Shown here piece after piece: positions 43,555-54,562 of a DNA stretch of 64,000 bases. The position numbers and the translations under genes were made by a program. Source of the DNA: Trichoderma breve (lineage: Eukaryota; Ascomycota; Sordariomycetes; Hypocreales; Hypocreaceae). The notes under the pieces were generated by a model. It did no database searches. It had not been told where the DNA came from and worked only from the letters and a program-made list of their open reading frames with translations. Positions within the stretch are counted from its first letter, which is position 1, and every line of letters starts with the position of its first letter. The stretch spans positions 2,790,001 through 2,854,000 of the forward strand of contig NC_079234.1 of assembly GCF_028502605.1 (NCBI RefSeq), read 5' to 3'.

Positions 43555-46500
43555 CTTGAAATGAAGAAGAAGAGTAAAATTGCTAGAAAGAGAAGCTGGT
43601 TGTAAAGAGGAAAAGAAGAGAAGAGATGCTGCGACGGGCAGTCGTCGAGCTTAAATATCGACTCTGGACCGGAAATTCCCAGTGAAAAGTAAAAGGCTCG
43701 TAGGGAGATGATGGGAATTAAACGTTCCACTAGTCTAATCCAATCCTGCAGCCCTTGGTGGCCAGTCTCTGCTTCCCCCCTTGGATTCGATGGAAGCACA
43801 GGCTACGTCACGTCGGTTTGCGCTTGGGTCTGGATGATCCCAGGTTGTTTGCGAGAGCGTCGGATGCTGGTTTGGTGAGGTTATGGAGGAGTAGACTGTC
43901 CATGAGAATGAGAGTCGAGATGCAGCGCAAATTGGCGGGTGGCGACAATATAAAAGGGCGAGAGCAGGTGCAGCGGCGTGAAACGAGAATGCGACGGGCG
44001 ACCAGGAATAGCTTACGCAATGTTGAAGGGAGCAAGATTGGAAAAGGCGATGAACGGGTGAGGCCAGAAAATAAAGCAAAGCAGCTGAGTGGTTCGGTGG
44101 CGTTCGGTTTGTGGGCATGACCGTCTCGCAAAGCTGTCCATGTCGACGCTACCAAGAAACATGGGCGCTAGGCTGATCGGGGCAAGTAGCCGGTACTTGG
44201 CTTAGGGCAAGGACCAAGCGGCCCTGAGATCGCCCGCGAGAGCATGTGAGAAGCTGCAAAGTTGACAGGCAGACGGTACGCATGTAGAGGTACAAGAAGC
44301 AAAGGTACTCGTAATTCCCAGACATGCATGATACAGAGGTTGATATCTGTCTGGTTCAGCATCAAATAACGAACAGCCGAACGGAGAACGCCAGCATGGT
44401 AAAGCCGCTACAGCAGAAAAAAGTCTGATCATTTCGCTGCCTCGAGTAACCTTTCTTTCTTCTTTTTTTTCCAAAGTCGCTAGGTATGCTTCGGCCCAGC
44501 TTCGGCCTTCTACGATTTCCAGCACGCCAAAAGTCTCGAAGCTTTTCCACGAGAACAAGTGGCTAGGCTATACTTCCTACTGCAGTACAACAGAACTGAC
44601 AGCGATGACGATGACGATGTCGAGATGGAGACTTCCCCAGTACCGCTAGCAAAGTAGCTGTACTTTATTCAGGCTCCAGGCCCCATCCCCCAAGCCAAGT
44701 TCGGGCTGGTTTCTTGCTCCGGCCTCTGAGCTACTCCGCAGAAAGATGCAGCATCCCTGTTGGTCATGCGTCATTGCTGTAGCCACTTTAACACACAAAG
44801 GATTCCCGGGTCTCAATAAAGCCGGTTTATCTTTTGTTTGTCTCGTCTCTCCGTTCTGTTCTTGTCGTATCAGGCATACCCGTTTGGCTGAACTTCTGCC
44901 TTGTCATCGGCTTACTTGCTTCGGTGACGCTTCCAAGAGATGATTCGTGACCGTCTGCCCGTCTTATTTGTATTGGCTCGTATCCCATCCAGAGCCCTTT
45001 CACGTGCTGCAACTGCGATTCGTTTCTTGGCCTGCTATTGACGGCTCTTATGCAGCGTGGCGGGGCATGGCTCGAGCCCTTGGGCATCGGGTCAGCAGGC
45101 GGCCGGCCATAGGGAGGAGCAAAACTGGCAAATAAAGGCGTTTGAAGGGGGACGAGCCCAGCCCTATTGGAGAGCTGTTGGCCGCTGAAACGCAAGACGA
45201 GGGGTTTTCTCTTGCAGTACTTCGTAGAGAGTACAGCCATGTACCTTGGATGCTCAACAGTACAAGTAAACTCTGCGTGACTGGATGAAGCCATCTCCGC
45301 TACAAAGCCATCTTGCTGGGGCATGAGCATGCCGTGATAAACAGCTCACTCTGCATGGCGAGATTCGCTCACGCTGCCCTCCCTGCCGTGCCGGACTATT
45401 TGTTGCTTGTATTAATAGACTAATATTTAGTGATCCGTAATAGGCCTCACATAAGACGTGCTCCGACCTGCCCAGATCATACATACAAAACCACCATCCA
45501 TGTCTTTTACAACATGTGGCCTGCAGACCCAGGCAAACGGACCCCATTTCTGCCGGATTGCTTCCATGTTGTATTGATGTATGTTGCATGTACCGATACC
45601 CCTACCAGAGGCGTATCTACAGCACCTGAATCATGCGTCGAGTCGAGGCGCTAAGGCAAAGCAAAGCAGCTGCAGCTTCTGGCTGCACCCGTCGCGGCCC
45701 ATCAATTGGCTGGCATGCCGTGGGTATCGGTACTCGTACCTGCTTGTAAGAATGCGGGAAAAGCGCTGTTGGTACCTGTGCTGCACTGTGACTCGCCCAC
45801 TTGGCAGCCGGGCATGGCCACGCAAATCTGCAGAGACAACGGGGCGTCGATTTCGCAGCAAATCATGCCCGTTCTTTTAGCAAAATGGTCGGCGACGCTG
45901 CATACTTTGATTCATCTTCTTCTCCTCTTTCTCCCCGTCGTCCGCGGCTGCGTCGCAAAATACAAAATCCAAATACCAGCGCCGAAATCTAGCAGTGACA
46001 TACTCGGCTTCCGAATGCCCCACTCAAGCTACGATAAGCCACCCATCGCGGGGCTTATCGCTGCTGCCCGCTTCTGCCTGGGGCTGCCTACAGGGCACAT
46101 TAGTGCCGTATATAGAACAAAGTACTGCTACATTTGCATCAACTGCTCCCGTACGGCACAGTACATGCTCATACCTTTGCCGTTGGCCCTTGAAATAAAC
46201 CTCCATCCATCTTGTAAAGTGCGCTGTGGCTCTGCTCTATCTAACCTGATAGTTCATAGATACCTAAGGTATCTTGCGCATCAAGACTTTACCATCACTT
46301 CGCTTCAGCATCTCCCAGCCAGATCGCAAAACACTGGACTGAACCGCCTAGTGGACAAACAACCTCCATCCCTTGAATCCCCCTCGGCTCAGCGCCAAAC
46401 AGACGCTCTCCCACCTGTGCCAACCAGCTGGATGCGTTCATGTCAAGTACCCTCTATTGATTCTTCAAAGTACTCGGACCCCAGCGTTTTAAACTTCTGA

Positions 46501-46739
46501 GGTCAAAGTGACTCGAGCCCCACCCCATCCTTTACTTCCGAAGCCTCGACTTTCTCCCCTCTTGGCCAAACAACTTCACTCTTCTTTTTAATCTGCTTCA
46601 TCCCCCTCAACTTCTCTCTTCCACTGCGCCCTTCCATCTCCGATCCTCTCTCGCCTGCATTGCAGCCCAGCCGCAACTGGGCATAGATTCCGACCGACTC
46701 GATATTTCAAAGGCGCCCACGGCCCGGATACTCTCCATT
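43555..46739. other. Divergent intergenic region, 3.2 kb
   Basis: Separates the IFRD gene (minus) from the FHA gene (plus). A 264-codon open frame at 45706-46500 starts at TTG and shows no family features. An 8-bp inverted repeat with one spacer base lies at 46258-46274. The last 250 bases are a pyrimidine-rich leader. Confidence 0.55.
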
Positions 46740-48841
46740 ATGGCGTCGCCCTACCTTCGTGACCAAGGTGAGCTTCCCTCCGAGATGCGGCGCAACGCCC
46801 GAGACTCTCCAAAGCTAATCTCGTGTGCAGTGCTGGTCACCCTGACTGCTGTGAATCCGCCTCCCGACTTTTCCTTTCCGACTCGTCGCCTTCTCCTTGA
46901 ATCAAACCAATCAGTCCCTCTTGGACGTATGAGCAAGAAAAACACCACATATGCTGCCACCGGAAAGAATGGCTGGATAGACTCCGCCGTCATGTCCAGA
47001 ACCCATGCTTCACTTTATTATGATCAACAGCACAAGGTATGTTGCATCATCATCATCATCGTCACCCAGACCGGCGTCGCAACCTAATTCAAACTAATTC
47101 GCATGCAGGCCGTTTTCCTCAGTGATGTCGGTTCCCTTCACGGAACCTTTTATAATGATACCCGATTGAAGCCTCATCAAATTCAGGCTATCAAGGACGG
47201 CGACCATATCCGGTTCGGCATTCCTGTTGACAGAGGATCAGATATATGTGCTCCTTGTATCATGGAAGTTGGTGTTCAATTTGGGCCGCAGGGGTATGCC
47301 TCTCTCTCCCACTCTCTTCTCTTCTATCCCCTTTGGCTGAATTCTAACGCTTTCATAGCTCCTTTCAAGCCCCGACCGTTTTCAGAGTGCCCGACGAGAC
47401 CGATGAGGAAGATAGCGCCGAAGAAGATCACAAAGAAGATCACGGCGATAGTACCATCCGACACGGCTTGCAGGTTCTGCGAGACAACAACATTCGCCCG
47501 GCCAAAAACTGCATCATTCGAGAAGAAGTCGTGACTATTGACCTATCTGACAACGAGATGGGCTCGCCCGCGCCCGAGGATCAAACAGCCTCTACCAGGT
47601 CCATCCAGGATCTGACGACTGACAGGGCTATCTCTATCTCTGAGAAATCTCACTCACGTATACCTTCTCCTCCGGGAACGATTGATATCCCAGACTATAT
47701 CCCAGATGATATTTCAGACGACGACGCCGTCTTCTACGAAGATGAATATGAGGGGGAGTACATGTCTGAGTCTGATGACGATTCCCATGACCAATCTTCA
47801 CTAGAAGACACTCATCTTGATCACCCTTTACATCACAATGTCTTGGACAGCGATCAGCATGTCCCTCATATCGAAGCCACGGAAATTCATGAGGCAGAAA
47901 TATTCGATCGGTTTGAAAACCATTGCCTGCCTCCCATCATGAATTTCTCGCTGCCAAATGCAGCCTCTGCTCCAAATCAACCTTTGCCTGGCGTGCAGCT
48001 GCCGTCCCTCTTTGACACTTTCCGATCGCAGGAAATATCCACGGGTCAAAATAACACCACATACACTCACACCAACGAAACAGATACTCCAAATCAATCT
48101 TTTGTTAGTGTCCCCACGGCTCCTGAGCAAGTCGAGACCAGATTCTGGCCCGTAGACGTTGCCCAGAGTCGAGCAACCGAGTCCAGTCTACTGTTGGACT
48201 CGGGAGCCGAGTTCCTCAAGTCTCCACTCAAAGAACATCTTGAGGTAAACATAAGATCGGAAGAACATACTCTCGACTACGACGAATCCTCCGCCTACCA
48301 ATTCGAGGTAACCAAAGCGGCTCTTCAGCAACAGTGGCAGAAGAAGCAGCCGATTCAGCAAGACGAACCTATCCAGCAAGACGAGCCGATTCAACAAGAC
48401 GAGCCTATTCAGCAGGAAGAGCCTATTCAGCAGGAAGAGCCTATTCATCAGGAAGAGCCAATCCACCAAGGCGAGCAGGCTCAGAATCAACAACAGCAGC
48501 CGAAGGCTGAGCTTAGAAGCGTCCACACGGACGCTGATCAGCCTATGGAGTCTCCAGAGAAGGCGGCTGGAAAGAAACGCAAGGCTATGGAAATTTCCGA
48601 AATGACTGCCGAGGAAATACCCTTTGCCGAGCTCACCCCAGCTCGAGACAACTCTCCACCTTCTGCAAAGCCTACGTCTGTTGACGATTCTGCAATGGAC
48701 ATCTCTCCCGTCGACGTCCACTCCGGAACTGAGGAGCCGCAAGTGAAGCGATTGCGCAAAGCTGCTGAAATTTTTGGATATGCGGCACTTGGAGGAGTTG
48801 CTGTCATGTCTGCCTTGATTGCCACTGCCCCAACACTATAA
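46740..48841 (+). CDS. FHA-domain protein with hexapeptide repeats and C-terminal membrane anchor
   Basis: Exons 46740-46767, 46831-47036, 47109-47293 and 47359-48841 encode 633 residues. Donors are GTGAGC, GTATGT and GTATGC. Intron 1 (63 bp) is stopless and in frame, and removing it makes the strand VLVTLTAV continuous. The FHA domain spans about 8-135, with the phosphothreonine-binding set Gly41-Arg42, Ser65, His68 and Asn94 (SRTHAS, GSLHGTFYND). A long acidic, Ser-rich disordered region follows. Seven tandem copies of a PIQQDE-type hexapeptide occupy residues 471-512 (48350-48475). A basic patch GKKRKAMEI near 540 resembles a nuclear signal. The last 25 residues (IFGYAALGGVAVMSALIATA) form one hydrophobic helix at the very end, as in tail-anchored proteins. 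The phosphopeptide partner is unknown. Confidence 0.9.
48350..48475 (+). repeat. 18-bp coding minisatellite (PIQQDE hexapeptide)
   Basis: Seven in-frame 18-bp units in the FHA gene. Units drift from PIQQDE through PIQQEE to PIHQEE and PIHQGE along the array, a pattern expected from stepwise duplication. Confidence 0.92.
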
Positions 48842-51800
48842 ATGTTGTGGGATCTGATGAAATATCCATGCAGAGCCCCTCAACTACGACTGTTGATTCT
48901 TCTTGAAACTCTTACTTTGCTTTACCACTTTTCTTTTGTTCTTAACACGGATGTTTCGTTTCTTACTTATGAAGAAATTCGACTCTTTGGACTGGGTCGC
49001 CATTATAACTCTTGGCGTTGGGGCACATGATGATTTTGGTTGCCAATATGTCGCCTGCACTATAGCTGATTTTCGGCTTCTGTTGGCTGAATTGGACAGG
49101 ACTCAGGCCTGACTATTGTGGTCACTTGCTTTTACACGGTCTTGTTTTCATGTATTTCTTTCTTTTATCTATGAAACCCTGTGGCAACCATTTTTTTAGC
49201 TTGGTGTGTCATTAGGGGGCTTGACTCTTTTTTCTCTTTGTAATAGTGCTATAAATCTCTACTTAGGAGGAAAGGCAATAAATTGAAACTTCTTTTTTTT
49301 CTTACCCTTACATTCACTACTCTGTGTGTCTATGATTGATTGGCATAATTTAGTATCTTGTATCAACTGGCTCAATCTTGTGATATCTCAATAACTTGTT
49401 TGTTTGGCTGAGTGGACTCTTATGGCATAGCCCATTGTGTGTTACTGACCACAGCAAGAAGTGGTTTGAATCTCCGAAGGCTTCACAGGGCGCCCACTAG
49501 ACACCAATCAAGTATGTCGTTACGGAATATTTTCGTCAGCGCGTAATACTCGTGGCACGCCTGGGCTTTTCGAACGTTACAGCCTTATATCACCATCTTT
49601 GTTTGTGTGTTTTTTCTTTGTGTGTTTGCTTTTCACTCAAGTACTCGAAATAGAAAACTCAGTCAATATACAACTCGACGTGATAATCGTGTGTAAATGG
49701 CCTATGGGGTATACTTCCAACAGGGTATTGTCGTTGTCACAGTGGGCAAGCGTGAAAAAGATTTCGTCTCCTAAAACACATGGACACATTAATAGAAACA
49801 CCAAAATCAGAGGAAGAGTTATAGGGGTCACCACAACGCCACAGGAATTATCCTGTTTCATCATCCGCCTAAGAGCAAGACAACACTTCCATAATCAAAA
49901 TAAGCTTAACATTTTTTTTTAAAAAAAGAAAAAATCTTTTCAACACAAGTTGCCCGAAAAGGTAGTGCCGAGGTGTCGGAGATGGCCTGGCGAATAAGAT
50001 GCGAGACTGGCCCTCCTCTGGTAGACACAGTCGTGTACCTTTACACCATTTCCCGACCAAAACGCTTACCCGCAGGGGCGTTATTTCGGTGTTGACAACG
50101 CGAGCTCGAGTCACCGCCTTCTGAGCCAGCAAAGAGATCTCTAAGGGATAGGAAAAATTTTCGTATTGCGGCAGTAACAGAACCGAGCGGCGGCCATTCT
50201 CAGGGCCATTTCCCCCTGGCTAGCGTAGATATCTGCTACGTCAACCCTCTTCTCGTGTCGTTTTGTGTCTCTTCTCTCTTCTCTCTTCTTCTTTTTCTCT
50301 TCCTTGTCTCTCGTCTAGCTTCACTTGGCCAAGCAAATAACCGAGCACATCGGAACCTTGATCCGAGAAAGGTGTCAATGCACGCCGCCATGACGGGTGT
50401 GTACACAGAGGAAAAGCCGGTGAGGAGCTGTATCCGCGAGGGAAGGAAAGGCCAAGAGACCGGTCTGCGAGGGATCAACAGCCCCCCACGTGGCGGGCTG
50501 GTCTAAAAGGTTCGGAAGGGCTATCCGCATCGGTTGATGCCTGATGCAGCTTTCCATGGTTCGATCATTGAGGGGTCAGGTTTTGTTCTTGTGGCGTGAG
50601 ATAAACGATGGTGCAATGAGTACGCTGCAGAGCTGGCAACTGATGACATACATTGGTCGGCCAGGTGTCTTCTTCAGGGCAGCAAAGGGTACACAGAGCG
50701 GGTTTTGATTCGTGGGTCATATTGTGTGGCCCAAACTCGTATACGAGGGGAGCCAAGAAGGGTGCCGATATAGGCCTGGTGACTGATGCTCAAAAGTTTC
50801 TTCGCTGTTGAGTTATGTAGGCTGTTGTTCTCTCGGCGGGAAGCGTCCAACCAGGGAAAGCTGCATGTTGTCTTGTGCTCCGGGAACACCAGCCACTGCG
50901 TCGGATCCATCACCGTCGAGACAGCCAGAGGCGCGCCCCCAATGATCAGCCGTTCGCATGAGCCTTGTGAAGTGCAATAGCCGCGTTTCCCGTGCCGAAA
51001 TAACAGACGCCATGCAACTGCCAAGACGAGAAAAATCGTCATCTTGCAGGCGCACGTTTTGGGGCTGAAACTCGCAATCTATCTCGTCTAGCAAGCTGAG
51101 CGAGCTGGGTCGACAGGGCAGTCCTCAGAGAGCTGACCGGTCCGGTTATTGACAAATGAGAAGGGAGCATGCCGATCAGCCATCCGGGTGGCTGCATGGA
51201 TTCCCAGCTCCAGAGCACAGAATGGAACGGTCCGGGTTTAGAGAGGACAGCGTACGGGTCCAGTGTCGCAGTTAAATAATTAAATACTCAAATCGGCTCA
51301 TTCGCGGTAGAGCGGCAGTTGCCAAACCTTCTTCTCACTCGACAGTGGAAAGGCGAGGGGAGCATGATGAGGCGGTAAGGCTTTTGTTCGACGTCGCCGA
51401 GCGCTCGTCCGTGACGGTGGCGCATATAGGCCATGGGCTGAGCGTTTTATGAAATTAAAGCGGACAGGATTCCATGTAAAATCCATTTCCAGCCCCGGCG
51501 GGTCGGTATCACGTTGCCTATAGCTTAGTTGCCTCGTCTATATGTCGAGGCAACCACACAGGATGGATAGAGGCCATCGTGAGGTTTGTTGCATCCGGTG
51601 TGATGATGGCTTAAATTGTAGCTGAGGATAATCGAGGCGGTCAGAAGGATTCGTAGTCTGTCTCGTAGTGTATCATGGAGTCAAGCAGGTTGAGCTGGCG
51701 ACCAGGTTCCTGAGCCTCTGCCAACGCAGACATTAGTATTTAAGCAGAGGTTTCGCCGCACATTCTCTCCAGTGGAATCATTCCTTCAAGTGTTCATCTC

Positions 51801-51889
51801 AGCCGTCTTCTCATCATCAGCTATTCTTTTCTTGATCCACTCGATTCAAATTTTGTTCCAAATAACCAGCGTCAACTATATATCCAGCC
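48842..51889. other. Intergenic region, 3.0 kb
   Basis: The first kilobase is AT-rich 3' flank. An A/T homopolymer junction is at 49912-49928. Several short frames begin at TTG. From about 51740 the sequence becomes a pyrimidine-rich leader with AACCAGCGTCAAC before the 51890 ATG. No other gene was supported. Confidence 0.55.
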
Positions 51890-52193
51890 ATGGCTTCTGA
51901 ATTTGCTGCTGGCATGAAAGCAGGCCTGGTGCCGATAACCTGCGACATGTGCAGTATAAGGCAGTACGTTTATTACTGCCGCATTCTTTAAGGAATCTGA
52001 TTGCTAAAACTGAATTTGAAGACTCGATTGCGAGTACTGCAGGGGCTCGCTTGTCAGAATGGTCCCCAAGAATTATTCGTATTCTATGACGGCTTCGCCG
52101 TTTGCTCGTCAGGCTGGCAGATCATCGTCAGAACAAAACAACCATCCAGATTCGGATCATAGATCACCAGGTGTCTATTCAAAACGCAGTTAG
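51890..52193 (+). CDS. Candidate small protein with paired CxxC motifs
   Basis: Exons 51890-51963 and 52022-52193 give 81 residues. The proposed intron is 58 bp with donor GTACGT, a GCTAAA branch-like site and acceptor GAAG. Without splicing the frame stops after about 33 codons. The spliced protein starts MASEFAAGMKAGLVPITCDM and contains C-x2-C, six residues, C-x2-C (CDMC then CEYC), a spacing that could hold one zinc ion. The rest is Ser/His/Arg-rich. There is no signal peptide. The leader just upstream looks like a typical fungal 5' UTR, and the ATG context (CAGCCATGGCT) is strong. I know no family match. It may be a lineage-specific gene or a chance frame; transcript data would decide. 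Confidence 0.4.
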
Positions 52194-53400
52194 CACACGT
52201 CGAACAGGATTCTGCATATCAGCGCATCTATGTAAATGTCTTTGGTGTATATTTTCTTTGGACAGGTGTGAGGATTCAGCCTCGCAATGTGGTTACATTG
52301 GGGAAAGGATGCCGGTGTTCATACCTACTCAGGTTGTAGGTGGTTTTGACTTCAATTTTTCAACAATAGATGGGATTACTTGGCAATAATTCTGCTGGTG
52401 GCCCAGTAATATGTAAAGGTATCACATTTGTGTGACTCCCAGTTTAAAAACTGGACAAGCTCATGTAACGAGAATAGTCTACTGTACACGAATTAGTATA
52501 TCGTCAATTATTATTATTCTTCTTTCTTTCTCTAGTTCAATGGGAAACAAACCAATGCAGTGACGACTCGCACCAAGGCTCGGCAGTATCAGTTTCATTT
52601 CGTGGCAGATGAATGTCCCATCCAGAGGGGGCACAGTCGCGGAGCATAGATTTTCCAACAATGGCTTGCTTTTTATCGAAAATATACTCAGTCTATTCCA
52701 TGTACGACGTGACCTCCTTTGGCACATCATAGTCATGAGGCTTTGATCATATTATCCTTGAGAGAAGTGGCCGTGATGAGAAGACGGAAGAACATCCGAT
52801 AGCTGATCCCAGGCGTTGCTGGTAACATCCAGCTCAAAAGCAATTTAGCCATTAGTATGTTACCCTTGAATACTGCGTACATACACCGACGTCAATATCG
52901 GAAGATGGAGAACGAATGAATGAATACAAGGACCGATGCCGTGTACGAAGCCATCTTAGAGTCGGTCCAATCAAGGAGTCGACGGGCAAGTGCATCTTCG
53001 GTAAATCACGTGTCTTCTTTCGAAAGCCATTGGTGAAGCAGCACGAGCTGTACGAGCCGCAGGTCCACAGCCGATTCGGTTGAAGAATTGAAAATGACTG
53101 GTTGTGTATCCCCAAGAAGCTTCTTTTTGCTCTGGGGTCGTGCATCTTGTAAGTCGTGAGTCCAGCGACTTCCTAGGAAGTCGCTGCGGCTTTTCTTCGG
53201 GAGAGCAGGAGCCGCCCTTGTCGCTACTGAGCTCATCCTTACCTAATCTCAACTCTCAACTACGGCAGACTAAGCCTTGCCTAGGACCTCCAAAGAACCT
53301 CAGCCGTGTCGGTCATCGTTAGCGAACAACATTAAAGCTCCAGTTCATCGCTACAACAGGCATTCGATACTCGGTGCTCGAGGTGCCAAAGCCAGTCGCC
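52194..53400. other. Intergenic region upstream of lst8
   Basis: Short frames only. A 24-bp perfect palindrome lies at 53163-53186, about 215 bases before the lst8 start. Confidence 0.6.
53163..53186. repeat. 24-bp perfect palindrome
   Basis: The left arm CAGCGACTTCCT is followed directly by its exact reverse complement AGGAAGTCGCTG, with no spacer. It could be a dimeric factor site or cruciform-prone element. Confidence 0.9.
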
Positions 53401-54562
53401 ATGTCCGTGATTTTGTGCACAGGTTGGTCCTCCCCCCATTCCCATCACCATTCCCATTCTCGTCAGCTGTCGCGAGCTTCATACTAATTGCGATCCAGCG
53501 GGTTACGACCACACAATCAGGTTCGCAGGCGTCCACCAGAGGGATGTTGCTTTACGCGCAGTGCTAACTCCCCGCGACATAGATTCTGGGAGGCGCTATC
53601 GGGGATTTGCTCGCGAACGATCCAGCACCCAGACTCACAGGTGAACCGCCTGTGTATCTCCCCCGACAAGAGGTTTCTAGCAGCAGCCGGCCACCACACA
53701 GTCAAGCTTTACGATATCAAGTCGACAAATCCCAATCCGCTACTTACGTTTGAGGGACATACGGGAAACATCACGGGAGTGGCATTCCACTGCGAGGGCA
53801 AATGGATGGTGACAAGCTCCGAGGACGGCACCGTCAAGATTTGGGAAACGCGGACGGGGTCGATCCAGAGAAGCTACAATCATGGATGCCCAGCCAACGA
53901 TGTGGTCATTCATCCGAATCAGGGCGAAATCATAAGCTGCGACAGATCGGGCAGCGTAAGGATCTGGGATCTGGCCGAGAACACTTGCGCGCACGAGCTC
54001 ATCCCCGAAGAAGACGTGTCGGTATCAAGCGTGACAGTTGCTAGTGACGGGACGCTATTGTGCGCCGCAAACACGGCAGTATGTCGCACACAACAAATCT
54101 TTTCTTTTCTTCCCAAGCCGATGAGCTAACCTCTGCCAGGGCAATGTGTTTGTGTGGCATCTCCGCCAAAACTATGATCAGACGGAGCTACTCCCAGTAA
54201 CGCATTTTAGCGCTCACAAGGAGTACATTACGCGAATCCTTCTCTCTCCCGACGTAAAGAAGCTGGCAACGTGCAGCGCAGACCACACGGCCAAGATCTG
54301 GGAGATCAAGGATGTCAAGCCGCAGGCCAACGGCAAATCTGACGAGGCCAGGCCACTTCCCCTAGAGGCTACCCTCACGGGCCATCAGCGATGGGTCTGG
54401 GATTGTGCGTTTAGTGCAGACTCGGCGTATTTGGTGACGGCGTGCTCAGACCATTATGCACGACTATGGGAACTGCACAGCCAGCAAATCATACGCCAGT
54501 ACAATGGCCATCACAGAGGAGCTGTCTGCGTGGCGCTCAACGACTATTCAGAGACACGTTAG
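53401..54562 (+). CDS. lst8: Lst8 homologue, WD40 subunit of TOR complexes
   Basis: Four exons (53401-53422, 53499-53520, 53583-54078, 54140-54562) give 320 residues. Exons 1 and 2 are 22 bases each. Splicing yields MSVILCTAGYDHTIRFWEAL, the conserved Lst8 start. Seven WD repeats fill the chain, for example NRLCISPDKRFLAAAG, then GHTGNITGVAFHCEGKWMV, EDGTVKIWETRTG, GSVRIWDL, ADHTAKIWEI and GHQRWVWDCAFSADSAYLV. The end is HRGAVCVALNDYSETR. Length and repeat number match fungal Lst8 (S. pombe Wat1/Pop3). It binds the TOR kinase domain in both TORC1 and TORC2 and supports its activity in growth and actin control. Identification is firm. Confidence 0.96.

Noticed and set aside
44827..45330. 167-codon minus-strand frame
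   Set aside because: No family resemblance, no leader or splice signals, non-coding-like composition.
46258..46274. 8-bp inverted repeat with one-base spacer
   Set aside because: Short enough to occur by chance; no gene-specific context.
45706..46500. 264-codon open frame upstream of the FHA gene
   Set aside because: It starts at TTG, has odd composition (many Cys, Tyr, His and Ser in promoter-like sequence), resembles no family and runs into the FHA gene leader.
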